Shown: positions 35,916 through 43,294 of the stretch, in pieces
Numbering within the stretch: position 1 is the stretch's first letter
Layout: every line of letters starts with the position of its first letter
DNA from: Xanthobacteraceae bacterium
GTDB taxonomy: Bacteria > Pseudomonadota > Alphaproteobacteria > Rhizobiales > Xanthobacteraceae
Reading direction: 5' to 3'
Length of the DNA stretch: 64,000 bases
NCBI GenBank assembly: GCA_029266425.1
Contig: JAQSWY010000019.1
Coordinates: 33,316-97,315, forward strand
Notes under the pieces: generated by a model
Database searches by the model: none
Told to the model about the DNA's origin: nothing
What the model saw: the letters and a program-made list of their open reading frames with translations, nothing else
Translations under genes and position numbers: made by a program

Positions 35916-36423
35916 GTCCGACGCGCCGTTCCGCATCGTGGAGGAGCAGGAGGTGGCACTCCTCGAAGTTGCCGGCTGGACCCCTCTGGGCCTCGCCGCG
36001 ATTTTCGATCAGGCAGGGCGGCCGCTGCCGGCCGAGCCCGGCGGTGCGGTGAGGCACGGCGAGGCGCTGATCGTGCGCCTCACCCCCTCCATCGCCTGGA
36101 TTATCGACGACGCCGCAGATATTCCGACGGACGGCCAGGGCTGCGCCTGCGACCTCTCGCACAGCCGCGTTCGCCTCACGCTCATTGGGGCGCAAGCAAC
36201 AGCACTCCTCACCAGGGTGGTGGCGCTCGATCTCGATCCCACCGCATGGCCCATCGGCAAGGCGAGCGCTACGGGTATCCACGGCGTGCCGGTGGTGATT
36301 CATCGAGCGGGGATGGAACGCTTCGAGATCATCACACCGCGTTCCTTCGCGGACAGCATCCGCGAATGGATCGAGGACGCGGCGGCAGAGTTCAAGCATC
36401 CGGTCATCCGGTCTCCTTGCTAG
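35908..36423 (+). CDS. soxG: Sarcosine oxidase gamma subunit
   Basis: A 171-residue subunit with the GcvT-like fold remnant typical of SoxG (CACDLSHSRVRLTLIGAQAT; FEIITPRSFADSIREWIEDA). It overlaps soxA by eight bases and ends the 13-kb co-directional run that begins at eutB. Confidence 0.87.
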   Translation: MPESDAPFRIVEEQEVALLEVAGWTPLGLAAIFDQAGRPLPAEPGGAVRHGEALIVRLTPSIAWIIDDAADIPTDGQGCACDLSHSRVRLTLIGAQATALLTRVVALDLDPTAWPIGKASATGIHGVPVVIHRAGMERFEIITPRSFADSIREWIEDAAAEFKHPVIRSPC

Positions 36424-36463
36424 TCGCATGGCGCCGCGATCCGGTGTCTTTGCAGCGTTCGCC

Positions 36464-36721
36464 TTATCGTTGCCAGAAGGGCTTGGCGATCTCGGCCTCG
36501 GCCTGCCGTCTCGTCTGACCGATATCGTCGATCAAATGGGGATCGTCCTGCAGCTTTTGCTCGAGTTCCCAGCGATAGCGCATCCGCCAGCGCCAGGTCG
36601 CGAGCACGCTTCGCAGGCTCGCCAGACTGTAGTGCCGACGCGACACGTCCGCCCGTCCCTTTGGCGTTCCCGGCTGCGCCGCCAGGTGCCGGACCGATGC
36701 AAGGGTGGGAGTAGCGTTCAT
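36464..36721 (-). CDS. DUF1127 (YjiS-like) small protein
   Basis: An 85-residue protein. The DUF1127 signature is LATWRWRMRYRWELEQKLQD, then HLIDDIGQTRRQAEAEIAKPFW. Small arginine-rich DUF1127 proteins in alphaproteobacteria affect RNA turnover and phosphate or stress responses. ATG 36721 follows GGAGG. It faces soxG. Confidence 0.87.
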   Translation of the reverse strand: MNATPTLASVRHLAAQPGTPKGRADVSRRHYSLASLRSVLATWRWRMRYRWELEQKLQDDPHLIDDIGQTRRQAEAEIAKPFWQR

Positions 36722-36856
36722 GGCAACCTCCATCTGGTTTGAGGCTCGCTTGGCCCCGACCTGAAAGAGGTTGAATTCTGCAAGATGCGAACAGCGTCGT
36801 AATTAAGCTCTCCCAAATAGTTCTCAAAAGTTCCAAACCGGCTTTAGATACGCGAC

Positions 36857-38365
36857 ATGCAGGGATCGCGCTTTGCCTTTGGTCCGTTCGTGCTTGATTC
36901 CGATGCGGGAACACTGCTTCGGAACGATGTCCCCGTTGCCGTCGGCTACCGCGGGCTGAAGCTGCTTGCAGCGCTCGTCGGCCGGCCCGGCGAAATCCTC
37001 GGCAAGGCCGAGTTGATGGACGCGGCGTGGCCGGGCGCAGCGGTCGAGGAAGGCAACCTCACCGTCCAGATCGCGCAGCTGCGCAAACTGCTCGGTCCGG
37101 CCGCCGACGGTGGCGAATGGATCGCCACGGTTCCGCGCGTCGGCTACCGCTTCACAGGGGCCATCGAACGGCTCGGTGGTGCGAAGCGAAAACCCTTGCC
37201 GCTCCCTGACAAGCCATCGATCGCCGTGCTGCCCTTCGTGAATGTCAGCAACGATCCCGAGCAGGAAGCCTTCGCGGATGGGTTGACCGAAGACCTGATC
37301 ACCGACCTGTCCAGGATCTCCGGCCTGTTCGTCATCGCGCGCAACTCGGCCTTTGCCTACAAGGGAAAGGCGACGGACGTGCGCGGCATCGCCGAGGACC
37401 TTGGCGTGCGCTACCTGCTGGAGGGCAGCGCACGACGCGCCGCGGGGCGCGTGCGCATCAACGCCCAGCTGGTCGACGCGGTGAGTGGCGATCATCTCTG
37501 GGCGGAACGTTTCGATCGCAGCCTGGAAGATATCTTTGCCGTTCAGGACGAGGTGACGGCCAAGATCGTGGAGGCGCTGCTCGGCCGCCTGCGCGTACCG
37601 CCCCCGCGCAATCGGCCCAAGAATCTCGAGGCCTACGATCTCTGCGTGCGGGCGCGCAAGCTGATGGATGATCAGCCGCAGACGGCGCGGGAAGCGCATC
37701 TGATGCTCACGCGTGCGGTCATCCTCGATCCGGAATACGCCGAGGCCTATCGCTGGCTCGCCATGAACCACTGGATGGGATGGGTGCATTCCGGCGGACC
37801 GACCGAATCGTCTCGTAGCGTTGCCTTGGAACTGGCCCGCAAGGCCGTGGCGATCGACCCCGACGACGCCGGTTCTCATTGGGTCCTCGCCTACCTGCTT
37901 GCCTTTGAGCGCAGCTTCGCCGAAGCGGATGCGGAATTCGCCAAAGCAATCGAGCTCGACCCCAACGAGGCCGACGCCTGGGCGGCACTGTCCGACATCG
38001 AAGTCCTGGCCGGGCGGGTCGAGGAGGGCCTTGAGCACATTCGCAAGGCGTTCCGGCTGAACCCGTTTCCGGCGAGCTGGTACTATCTGACGCTCGGCCA
38101 GGCGCAATATGCGGCTGGCGACTACGAAGCCGCTGTCGAGACGCTGCGCAGGGACGAGACCTACCGTACGAGCTCACGCCGTTTCCTGGCGGCAAGCCTT
38201 GCCCAGCTGGGCCGGGTGGACGAGGCGCGCGCAGAGGCCGAACTGTTCCTCGTCGGCAACCCGGATTTCACAACCCGCCACTGGGCCGCGACGGAGCCGT
38301 TCCGCGACGCTGCGACGCTCGAGCATTTCGTTGATGGCTATCGTAAGGCCGGCCTTCCGGAGTGA
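36857..38365 (+). CDS. Winged-helix (CadC/OmpR-type) regulator with TolB-like and TPR domains
   Basis: A 502-residue protein. Residues 1-103 are an OmpR/PhoB-type winged helix (FAFGPFVLDSDAGTLLRNDV; VEEGNLTVQIAQLRKLLG; PRVGYRFTG). Residues about 118-245 are the TolB-like domain seen in adenylate cyclases of rhizobia (SIAVLPFVNVSNDPEQEAFA, GLTEDLITDLSRI). The rest is TPR helices. No cyclase domain or transmembrane helix is present. It probably regulates transcription in response to a protein partner. Target unknown. Confidence 0.87.
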   Translation: MQGSRFAFGPFVLDSDAGTLLRNDVPVAVGYRGLKLLAALVGRPGEILGKAELMDAAWPGAAVEEGNLTVQIAQLRKLLGPAADGGEWIATVPRVGYRFTGAIERLGGAKRKPLPLPDKPSIAVLPFVNVSNDPEQEAFADGLTEDLITDLSRISGLFVIARNSAFAYKGKATDVRGIAEDLGVRYLLEGSARRAAGRVRINAQLVDAVSGDHLWAERFDRSLEDIFAVQDEVTAKIVEALLGRLRVPPPRNRPKNLEAYDLCVRARKLMDDQPQTAREAHLMLTRAVILDPEYAEAYRWLAMNHWMGWVHSGGPTESSRSVALELARKAVAIDPDDAGSHWVLAYLLAFERSFAEADAEFAKAIELDPNEADAWAALSDIEVLAGRVEEGLEHIRKAFRLNPFPASWYYLTLGQAQYAAGDYEAAVETLRRDETYRTSSRRFLAASLAQLGRVDEARAEAELFLVGNPDFTTRHWAATEPFRDAATLEHFVDGYRKAGLPE

Positions 38366-38426
38366 CGCGCCGGCGTGATCGCCAAGATCAGACATTGGGC
38401 TTGGATGGAGAGCGGACTTTGCCACC

Positions 38427-38777
38427 CTATACGCGGAGTATCTTCTCCATCGATTTACCCTTGGCGAGTTCGTCGATGAGCTTGTCGAGATAGCGGATTT
38501 CTCGCATGAGCGGATCGGCGACGTCCTCGACGCGAACGCCGCAGACCACGCCTTTAATTTCCGCTCGCGCGGGGTTCAGTTCGGGCGCCTCGGCGAGGAG
38601 CGTTTCGAAGTCGGATCCCTTGGCAAGATGGAAATCAAGCTCCTGCTGGCTGAAGCCAGTCAGCCAGCAGATGATCTCGTCGACCTCAGCCTTGGAGCGT
38701 CCCTTCTTCTCCGCCTTGGCAACGTAGTGGGGATAAACGCTCGCGAAGCTTGTCGTGTAGATGCGATGCTTGGTCAC
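38427..38777 (-). CDS. DUF2200 family protein
   Basis: A 116-residue protein matching DUF2200 throughout ([65 protein letters not shown]). Function unknown. GTG 38777 is chosen because the family begins with M-x-HRIY; a TTG ten codons upstream would give 126 residues. Confidence 0.85.
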   Translation of the reverse strand: MTKHRIYTTSFASVYPHYVAKAEKKGRSKAEVDEIICWLTGFSQQELDFHLAKGSDFETLLAEAPELNPARAEIKGVVCGVRVEDVADPLMREIRYLDKLIDELAKGKSMEKILRV

Positions 38778-38984
38778 GATGGTCTGATCCGCCCTGGTTC
38801 GGCCCAACTATAAGCGATTGTCAGACGACAATGGGCCGATTGCTCCGCCAAACCCAGTTCGCACCATACGCGGTCATTGGTTGATCGCCGCGAACCAGAC
38901 TTCCGCCCGTCTGCCGGGCTGCATGCGCAGAATAGCGACACTGACCAAGCTGCAAGGGAGACAGCGCGTTCAGCGCAGCGCATT

Positions 38985-39015
38985 GAGGGCTTCGATCCCG
39001 GTTACCGAAGCCCTC
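38985..39015. terminator. Perfect 10-bp stem-loop downstream of the SDR gene
   Basis: GAGGGCTTCG (38985-38994) and CGAAGCCCTC (39006-39015) flank an 11-base loop, 20 bases past the stop of the minus-strand SDR. There is no long T tract. Confidence 0.6.
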
Positions 39016-39035
39016 ACGCTCAGACGCTCAAGGCC

Positions 39036-39770
39036 TCAGACTTGCGCCAGGCCTCCATCGACGAAAACCTCGCCGCCGGTCATGAAGCTGCTGTCCGAGG
39101 ACGCCAGGAACGCAGCCACGGCCCCCGTCTCTGTCGGGTCGCCCATGCGCCCGAGCGGCGTCGTTGCCCCAAGCGCGTCCAATGCCTCCTCGCCCACGAC
39201 CTCAACCGCCAGCTCCGTCCTGGTCGGCCCCGGAGACAGCACATTGACGCGGATGCCCGTGCCGCGCAGGTCCAGCGCCCAGCTGCGCGCCAGGTTGCGG
39301 ATCGCCGCCTTGGTCGCGCTGTAGACGCTGAACTGCGGCGTCCCCATCACCCCGGTGCTCGAACCGGTCAGGATGATCGACGACCCCGCCGTCATCAGCG
39401 GCAGGGCTTTCTGCACCGTGAACACCAGCCCTTTCACATTGACGTCGAAGATCTGATCGTAATGCTCGAGCGTGATCTCGCCGAGCGGTGCGAACGACCC
39501 GGTCCCGGCGTTGGCGAACAGAATGTCGAGCCCGCCTCGTTCGGCTCTGACGGCCTCGTACAGCCGGTCGAGGTCGGACAGATCCGTTACCGAGCCCCTT
39601 ACGGCTCGCGCCGAGGAACCCAGCTTCGCCACGGCGGCGTCGAGCACCTCCTGCCGCCGCCCGAAGATGTAGACGAACGCTCCTTCGTCGACGAACCGTT
39701 TGGCGGCCCCTAATCCGATGCCGCTTCCGCCGCCCGTCACCACTGCCGTCTTACCCTGCAGTCTGCTCAT
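39036..39770 (-). CDS. Short-chain dehydrogenase/reductase
   Basis: A 244-residue classical SDR. The cofactor motif is TGGGSGIG, NAG is in LFANAGTGS, and the catalytic Tyr-Lys are in FSVYSATKAAI. Substrate unknown. ATG 39770 follows AAGGAG by seven bases. It is divergent from a HxlR gene, a pairing often used for quinone or aldehyde stress responses. Confidence 0.9.
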   Translation of the reverse strand: MSRLQGKTAVVTGGGSGIGLGAAKRFVDEGAFVYIFGRRQEVLDAAVAKLGSSARAVRGSVTDLSDLDRLYEAVRAERGGLDILFANAGTGSFAPLGEITLEHYDQIFDVNVKGLVFTVQKALPLMTAGSSIILTGSSTGVMGTPQFSVYSATKAAIRNLARSWALDLRGTGIRVNVLSPGPTRTELAVEVVGEEALDALGATTPLGRMGDPTETGAVAAFLASSDSSFMTGGEVFVDGGLAQV

Positions 39771-39824
39771 GATGTGCTCCTTCATTGAGGTTGCACTGAG
39801 CTGGCGGCCTACCCACTTATGTAC

Positions 39825-39850
39825 AAGTATGCACCTTTTGGTAAGTACCC
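39825..39850. promoter_or_regulatory. HxlR-type operator between SDR and hxlR genes
   Basis: The AAGTATGCACC/TTTTGGTAAGTAC block (39825-39848) fits a sequence I know from the upstream regions of many proteobacterial HxlR genes; it has TATGCACC and GGTAAGTA halves. Because an operator here would lie inside the longer open frame from 39819, the hxlR start is set at 39855. Confidence 0.6.
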
Positions 39851-39854
39851 AGAA

Positions 39855-40289
39855 ATGTCGTCAGATCGTTCAAACCCGCTCCCGCCGCCGGCGCAGACTC
39901 CGCCGCCGGCCCGGAATTGCACCCCGACGTTGCCCGGCTTCACGTGCGGCCTCGACGCGACCTTGCGGGTCATCGCCGGCAAGTGGAAGCCGCTGATCCT
40001 GTACTTCCTCGCCCAAGGCGGCCCGACGCGCTACGGCGAGCTCCGGCGAGCCGTGCGCGACGTCAGCGATAAGATGCTGATCCAGCAGCTCAAGGAGCTG
40101 GAGGCCGATGATCTCGTGAAGCGGACCGACTACAAGGAGGTCCCGCCGCGGGTGGACTACAGCCTCACCCCTTTGGGCGGCAGCCTGGCCGAGGCCCTCG
40201 TGCCGCTCTGCTCTTGGGGCACCGAGCACATGGCGCAGGTCAGCCGGGTCTTCGCCCAGCGGGACGCCTGGAATAACAAAGGACGGTAG
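39855..40289 (+). CDS. HxlR-family transcriptional regulator
   Basis: A 144-residue winged-helix protein. The HxlR core begins at CGLDATLRVIAGKWKPLILY and continues with RYGELRRAVRDVSDKMLIQQ and EVPPRVDYSLTPLG. Two cysteines in the N-terminus (residues 22 and 31) could be redox sensors as in HypR or QorR. ATG 39855 is favoured over ATG 39819 because of the operator-like sequence. Likely regulates itself and the SDR. Confidence 0.87.
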   Translation: MSSDRSNPLPPPAQTPPPARNCTPTLPGFTCGLDATLRVIAGKWKPLILYFLAQGGPTRYGELRRAVRDVSDKMLIQQLKELEADDLVKRTDYKEVPPRVDYSLTPLGGSLAEALVPLCSWGTEHMAQVSRVFAQRDAWNNKGR

Positions 40290-40474
40290 ACTGACCGTTC
40301 CGGTCCGTTCGGCACCTGCCGATCCCATCGTGTCGCCATCGGGCGCTGCAAGCCAGTCTGGAGCCGGAGGATTCTTCCGGATCGCCTTCAATCGGGCTGC
40401 GCTGGAAGCCGGCCGCGGCTTAGGCCGCGAACAATAGGAGCGGCGTAACGGCCCCCTCGCACCGTTCCAGCCAC

Positions 40475-40867
40475 CTACTCCTCGAAGCGACTCGTGGCGT
40501 CGCGATCGCGGTCGTATCGTCTCGTGAGCGGAAATGGCGGCAACCAGGACTCGCGACGGATGATCCAGCTCTCATAGGTCGGCATCAATTGGTCGGGGGC
40601 ATCCAGCGATCCGAGGTTCACTTCGATTTCGTCTGCGGTGCGCCCGAAAACGGTCGAGCCGCAACGGGGACAGAAAAACCTCCCGGCATAGTCGCGTGTC
40701 TCGCCATCGATCGTCACCGCATCCTGAGGGAACACCGCGGACGCGTGGAAAAGCGCCCCATGATGCTTGCGGCAATCGAGACAGTGACAAATTCCCACCC
40801 GGTATGGCGATCCCGACGCCACAATTCGGACGTTGCCGCACAGGCAACCGCCGGTGAATCGGTCCAT
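40475..40867 (-). CDS. GFA (glutathione-dependent formaldehyde-activating) family protein
   Basis: A 130-residue CENP-V/GFA zinc protein, complete: GGCLCGNVRI, ICHCLDCRKHHGA and FFCPRCGSTVFG supply the zinc cysteines. True formaldehyde activation by this family is doubtful; it probably handles glutathione adducts or another thiol. It is the intact counterpart of the broken copy at 3574-4053. Confidence 0.88.
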   Translation of the reverse strand: MDRFTGGCLCGNVRIVASGSPYRVGICHCLDCRKHHGALFHASAVFPQDAVTIDGETRDYAGRFFCPRCGSTVFGRTADEIEVNLGSLDAPDQLMPTYESWIIRRESWLPPFPLTRRYDRDRDATSRFEE

Positions 40868-41107
40868 GCGGCGTCTCCTCTAGGATCAAGCGCTCGGAAC
40901 GGTGACAACGAACAGCCTGTCATTGCGATTGCCCGCTGCGGGCGGGGATGCGTCTTCCGTAGCGGGCGACAAGCGATCATCGCGCGTAAGCGTGGTTCTC
41001 ATCATCAACTGAGACGATGCGCCACATATTTCAATGACGCAGCCCGAACGGACGCTATTTTCGACCGTCCCACGAATGCATCCCACACAAGCGGTATCGA
41101 TAGGAAA

Positions 41108-41818
41108 ATGACGTCACTGGCGCGGGTGTCCCGCTCGGAACGGCTGCAGGCAGCCATCCCCTCCTTGTGCCTAGTGTTGGCGCTGCTGGCGATCGGCGGT
41201 CGATCGCAGGCAGAGGATCTCACGGACAGCCAGGATATCACGGGCAGCCAGGATATCACGAGCAGCCAGGAGCTGACCGCACACCTCGCCTCGCTGCGCG
41301 AAGCCGCGCTTGTTCACACGCTGAATGCCGAGCTCCTCGGCAATCCGAGCGCGACCTTGACGCTTGATCGCTGGTGCGCCGACCACAGGCTGGCGCCCGA
41401 GGGATCGAAGATTGTCGCCGAGCGCATCCGGGGAATGGACAAGCCGGCGGATGGCTCCGTGCGGGCACTGCTACGCATCGGGACGAATGAGCCGGTCGCC
41501 TATCGACGCGTCAGGTTGAAATGCGGCGAGCGCGTTCTTTCGGAGGCCGACAATTGGTATGTGCCGGCGCTGTTGACGCCCGAGATGAACAGAACGCTCG
41601 AGACCACCGATACGTCGTTCGGCCGGGTCGTCGCTCCACTTCGATTTCAGCGGGAAACGCTTTCCGCGAAGCTGCTGTTGAGCCCATACGGCGCCAAGGA
41701 AATGCCGGCGCTTCCGCCGTTCGTGCTCCAGCATCGCGCCGTCCTGCTCCTGTCGGACGGCCGCCCGTTCAGCGCACTGGTCGAGTCCTACACTCGCGAC
41801 GTCCTGGCAGCGCCCTGA
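41108..41818 (+). CDS. Exported protein, chorismate lyase (UbiC)-like fold suspected
   Basis: A 236-residue protein with a signal peptide (SLCLVLALLAIGGRSQA-ED near residue 36). The mature part has YRRVRLKCGERVLSEADNWY and LTPEMNRTLETTDTSFGRVV, patterns similar to UbiC/DUF98 proteins, but in an exported form. I am unsure of any enzymatic activity. A tandem repeat of three 18-bp units is near the mature N-terminus. The 3' end overlaps exonuclease III by 31 bases, tail to tail. ATG 41108 is preceded by AGGA. Confidence 0.7.
   Translation: MTSLARVSRSERLQAAIPSLCLVLALLAIGGRSQAEDLTDSQDITGSQDITSSQELTAHLASLREAALVHTLNAELLGNPSATLTLDRWCADHRLAPEGSKIVAERIRGMDKPADGSVRALLRIGTNEPVAYRRVRLKCGERVLSEADNWYVPALLTPEMNRTLETTDTSFGRVVAPLRFQRETLSAKLLLSPYGAKEMPALPPFVLQHRAVLLLSDGRPFSALVESYTRDVLAAP
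41224..41277. repeat. 18-bp tandem repeat, three copies, in an exported protein gene
   Basis: Units 41224-41241, 41242-41259 and 41260-41277 share GCAGCCAGGATATCAC-type sequence with few changes and encode DSQDIT, GSQDIT and SSQELT. An in-frame repeat like this can vary in copy number. Confidence 0.8.
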
Positions 41819-42609
41819 ACGGCTCCGGAGCGTGCCGTCGTGGTCAGCTCGACCCAGACGGGGGCATGGTCGCTCGCCTTGGCATAGCCGCGAACTTCGC
41901 GGTCGACCTCGGCAGCAACGAGGCGGCGCGCAAGATCTGGGCTGAGCAGGATGTGGTCGATGCGTAGCCCGGCATCCCTGCCCCAGGCGTTACGGAAATA
42001 GTCCCAGAAGGTGTAGATGCGCTCGGCAGGATGCATGGTCCGAAGCGCATCGGTCCAGCCCTGAGCGAGCAAGCGTTGATAGCTCGCCCGCACCTCAGGG
42101 CGAAAGAGTGCATCATCGACCCAACGCTCGGGCTTGTAGACGTCCAGCTCGGTGGGCATGACATTGAAGTCGCCGATAAGAGCGACGGGCACATCGAGCT
42201 CCATCAACTCCGCAGCGTAACTCGCAAATCGCGTAAACCAGCGGAGCTTGTAGTCGAACTTCGGCCCGGGAGCGGGATTGCCGTTCGGCATATAAAGGCA
42301 GCCGATCAGGATGCCGTCGACTACCGCCTCGATGTAGCGGCTGTGGAGATCCGCCGGCTCGCCTGGCAGGCCACGCCTCGTCGTAATGGGTTCAACGCCG
42401 CGGGCCAGGATCGCGACTCCGTTCCAGCTTTTCTGACCGTGCCAGGCCGCGCCGTAGCCAGCCTTGCCAATCGCGGCGTTCGGAAACTTCTCGTTAGGCG
42501 ACTTGAGTTCCTGCAGGCACACGACATCCGGCTCGGCCTCGGCAAGCCACCTGAGCAGGACGGGCAAGCGTCCGTTCACGCCATTGACGTTGAAGGTCGC
42601 GATCTTCAC
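41788..42609 (-). CDS. xth: Exodeoxyribonuclease III
   Basis: A 273-residue endonuclease/exonuclease/phosphatase-fold enzyme. Core motifs TFNVNGVNGRL, VVCLQELKS, LIGDFNVMP and SDHAPVWVEL carry the metal and catalytic residues (Asn, Glu, Asp, Asp, His). It repairs abasic sites. The C-terminal about 10 residues lie across the exported protein gene on the other strand. Confidence 0.93.
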   Translation of the reverse strand: MKIATFNVNGVNGRLPVLLRWLAEAEPDVVCLQELKSPNEKFPNAAIGKAGYGAAWHGQKSWNGVAILARGVEPITTRRGLPGEPADLHSRYIEAVVDGILIGCLYMPNGNPAPGPKFDYKLRWFTRFASYAAELMELDVPVALIGDFNVMPTELDVYKPERWVDDALFRPEVRASYQRLLAQGWTDALRTMHPAERIYTFWDYFRNAWGRDAGLRIDHILLSPDLARRLVAAEVDREVRGYAKASDHAPVWVELTTTARSGAVQGAARTSRV

Positions 42610-42627
42610 GGCGGCGCGTTTGCACTC

Positions 42628-42879
42628 TCAGCTTCGGATAGCTCGCGCGCCCCAGATGAGGATGCACGCGCCGACAATGCCGGCCACGAGATAGCCGATC
42701 CATCCACCGAAACCGACACCGAAGAAGCTGAAGATGAAGCTCGCGATCGCTGCGCCGATGATGCCGAGCACGATGTTCATGAAGATGCCGGTGTCACTCT
42801 TCATGAGGCCCGAAGCAATCCACCCGGCCAGGCCGCCAATGATGATGGCCGCGATCCATCCGATTTGTGCGTCTTCCAT
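42628..42879 (-). CDS. GlsB/YeaQ/YmgE family membrane protein
   Basis: An 83-residue Gly-rich membrane protein with three helices and the family pattern IIIGGLAGWIASGLMK, GIIGAAIASFIF and GYLVAGIVGACILIWGARAI. Members are linked to stress responses. ATG 42879 has GGGGGATGCG ahead. It lies 18 bases upstream of xth on the same strand. Confidence 0.88.
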   Translation of the reverse strand: MEDAQIGWIAAIIIGGLAGWIASGLMKSDTGIFMNIVLGIIGAAIASFIFSFFGVGFGGWIGYLVAGIVGACILIWGARAIRS

Positions 42880-43211
42880 CGCATCCCCCTGCTGACTGCG
42901 AGCGTAACTCACGCTCGGGCCGACGGTTCCGTCGCCCCGGATTGACGATACGGCCAAAATATACCGGTCCCTAGGGTAATCGACCACTGGTTGCGCAATC
43001 CCAAACCCTGGTCCAGAGTTACCATCTGTTGCCGGGTTCGTCGGCGGCCTCGGCTTCGACTACCATGCAGCGGCACCTTCGCCGCATTCGTGCGGGCGCG
43101 ATGGCGCTCTCGCACTGCAACCGCTCCGTCGAACGCATGCGACGGATGGACAATTTGCCGTAACTCTTAAGAATTCGCCCTGGCGATCGGACCGCGCCGG
43201 GAGCTCGACAC

Positions 43212-43241
43212 TTGACTTATGGTCATGTTTGCTTTTATCAT
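43212..43241 (+). promoter_or_regulatory. Candidate sigma70-type promoter of the ThDP/alpha-dioxygenase cluster
   Basis: TTGACT (43212-43217) and TATCAT (43236-43241) match the consensus at five of six positions each and are 18 bases apart, 54 bases before the start codon. It stands out for its AT content in this GC-rich window. Confidence 0.6.
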
Positions 43242-43262
43242 CTTTGGTGGGTCGAACTAATT

Positions 43263-43286
43263 CCGAAATATTCGGCATGATTTCGG
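43263..43286 (+). promoter_or_regulatory. Nested inverted repeats in the 5' leader
   Basis: CCGAAATATTCGG (43263-43275) is a short palindrome with 5-base arms. CCGAAAT (43263-43269) also pairs with ATTTCGG (43280-43286). The second arm runs up to the GGGG ribosome-binding site of the ThDP gene. It could be an operator or a leader hairpin that hides the ribosome-binding site. Confidence 0.45.
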
Positions 43287-43294
43287 GGATTTGA

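Larger units (their letters stand above)
42880..43294. other. Intergenic regulatory stretch upstream of the alpha-dioxygenase locus
   Basis: About 415 bases without genes between two divergent transcription units. The distal part (42900-43190) holds nothing I can name; the last 90 bases are AT-rich and carry the promoter and dyad described separately. Confidence 0.5.

Noticed and set aside
41224..41277. Considered as a CRISPR-like or operator array
   Set aside because: Units are contiguous 18-mers without spacers and in frame with a coding sequence, so a coding tandem repeat fits better.
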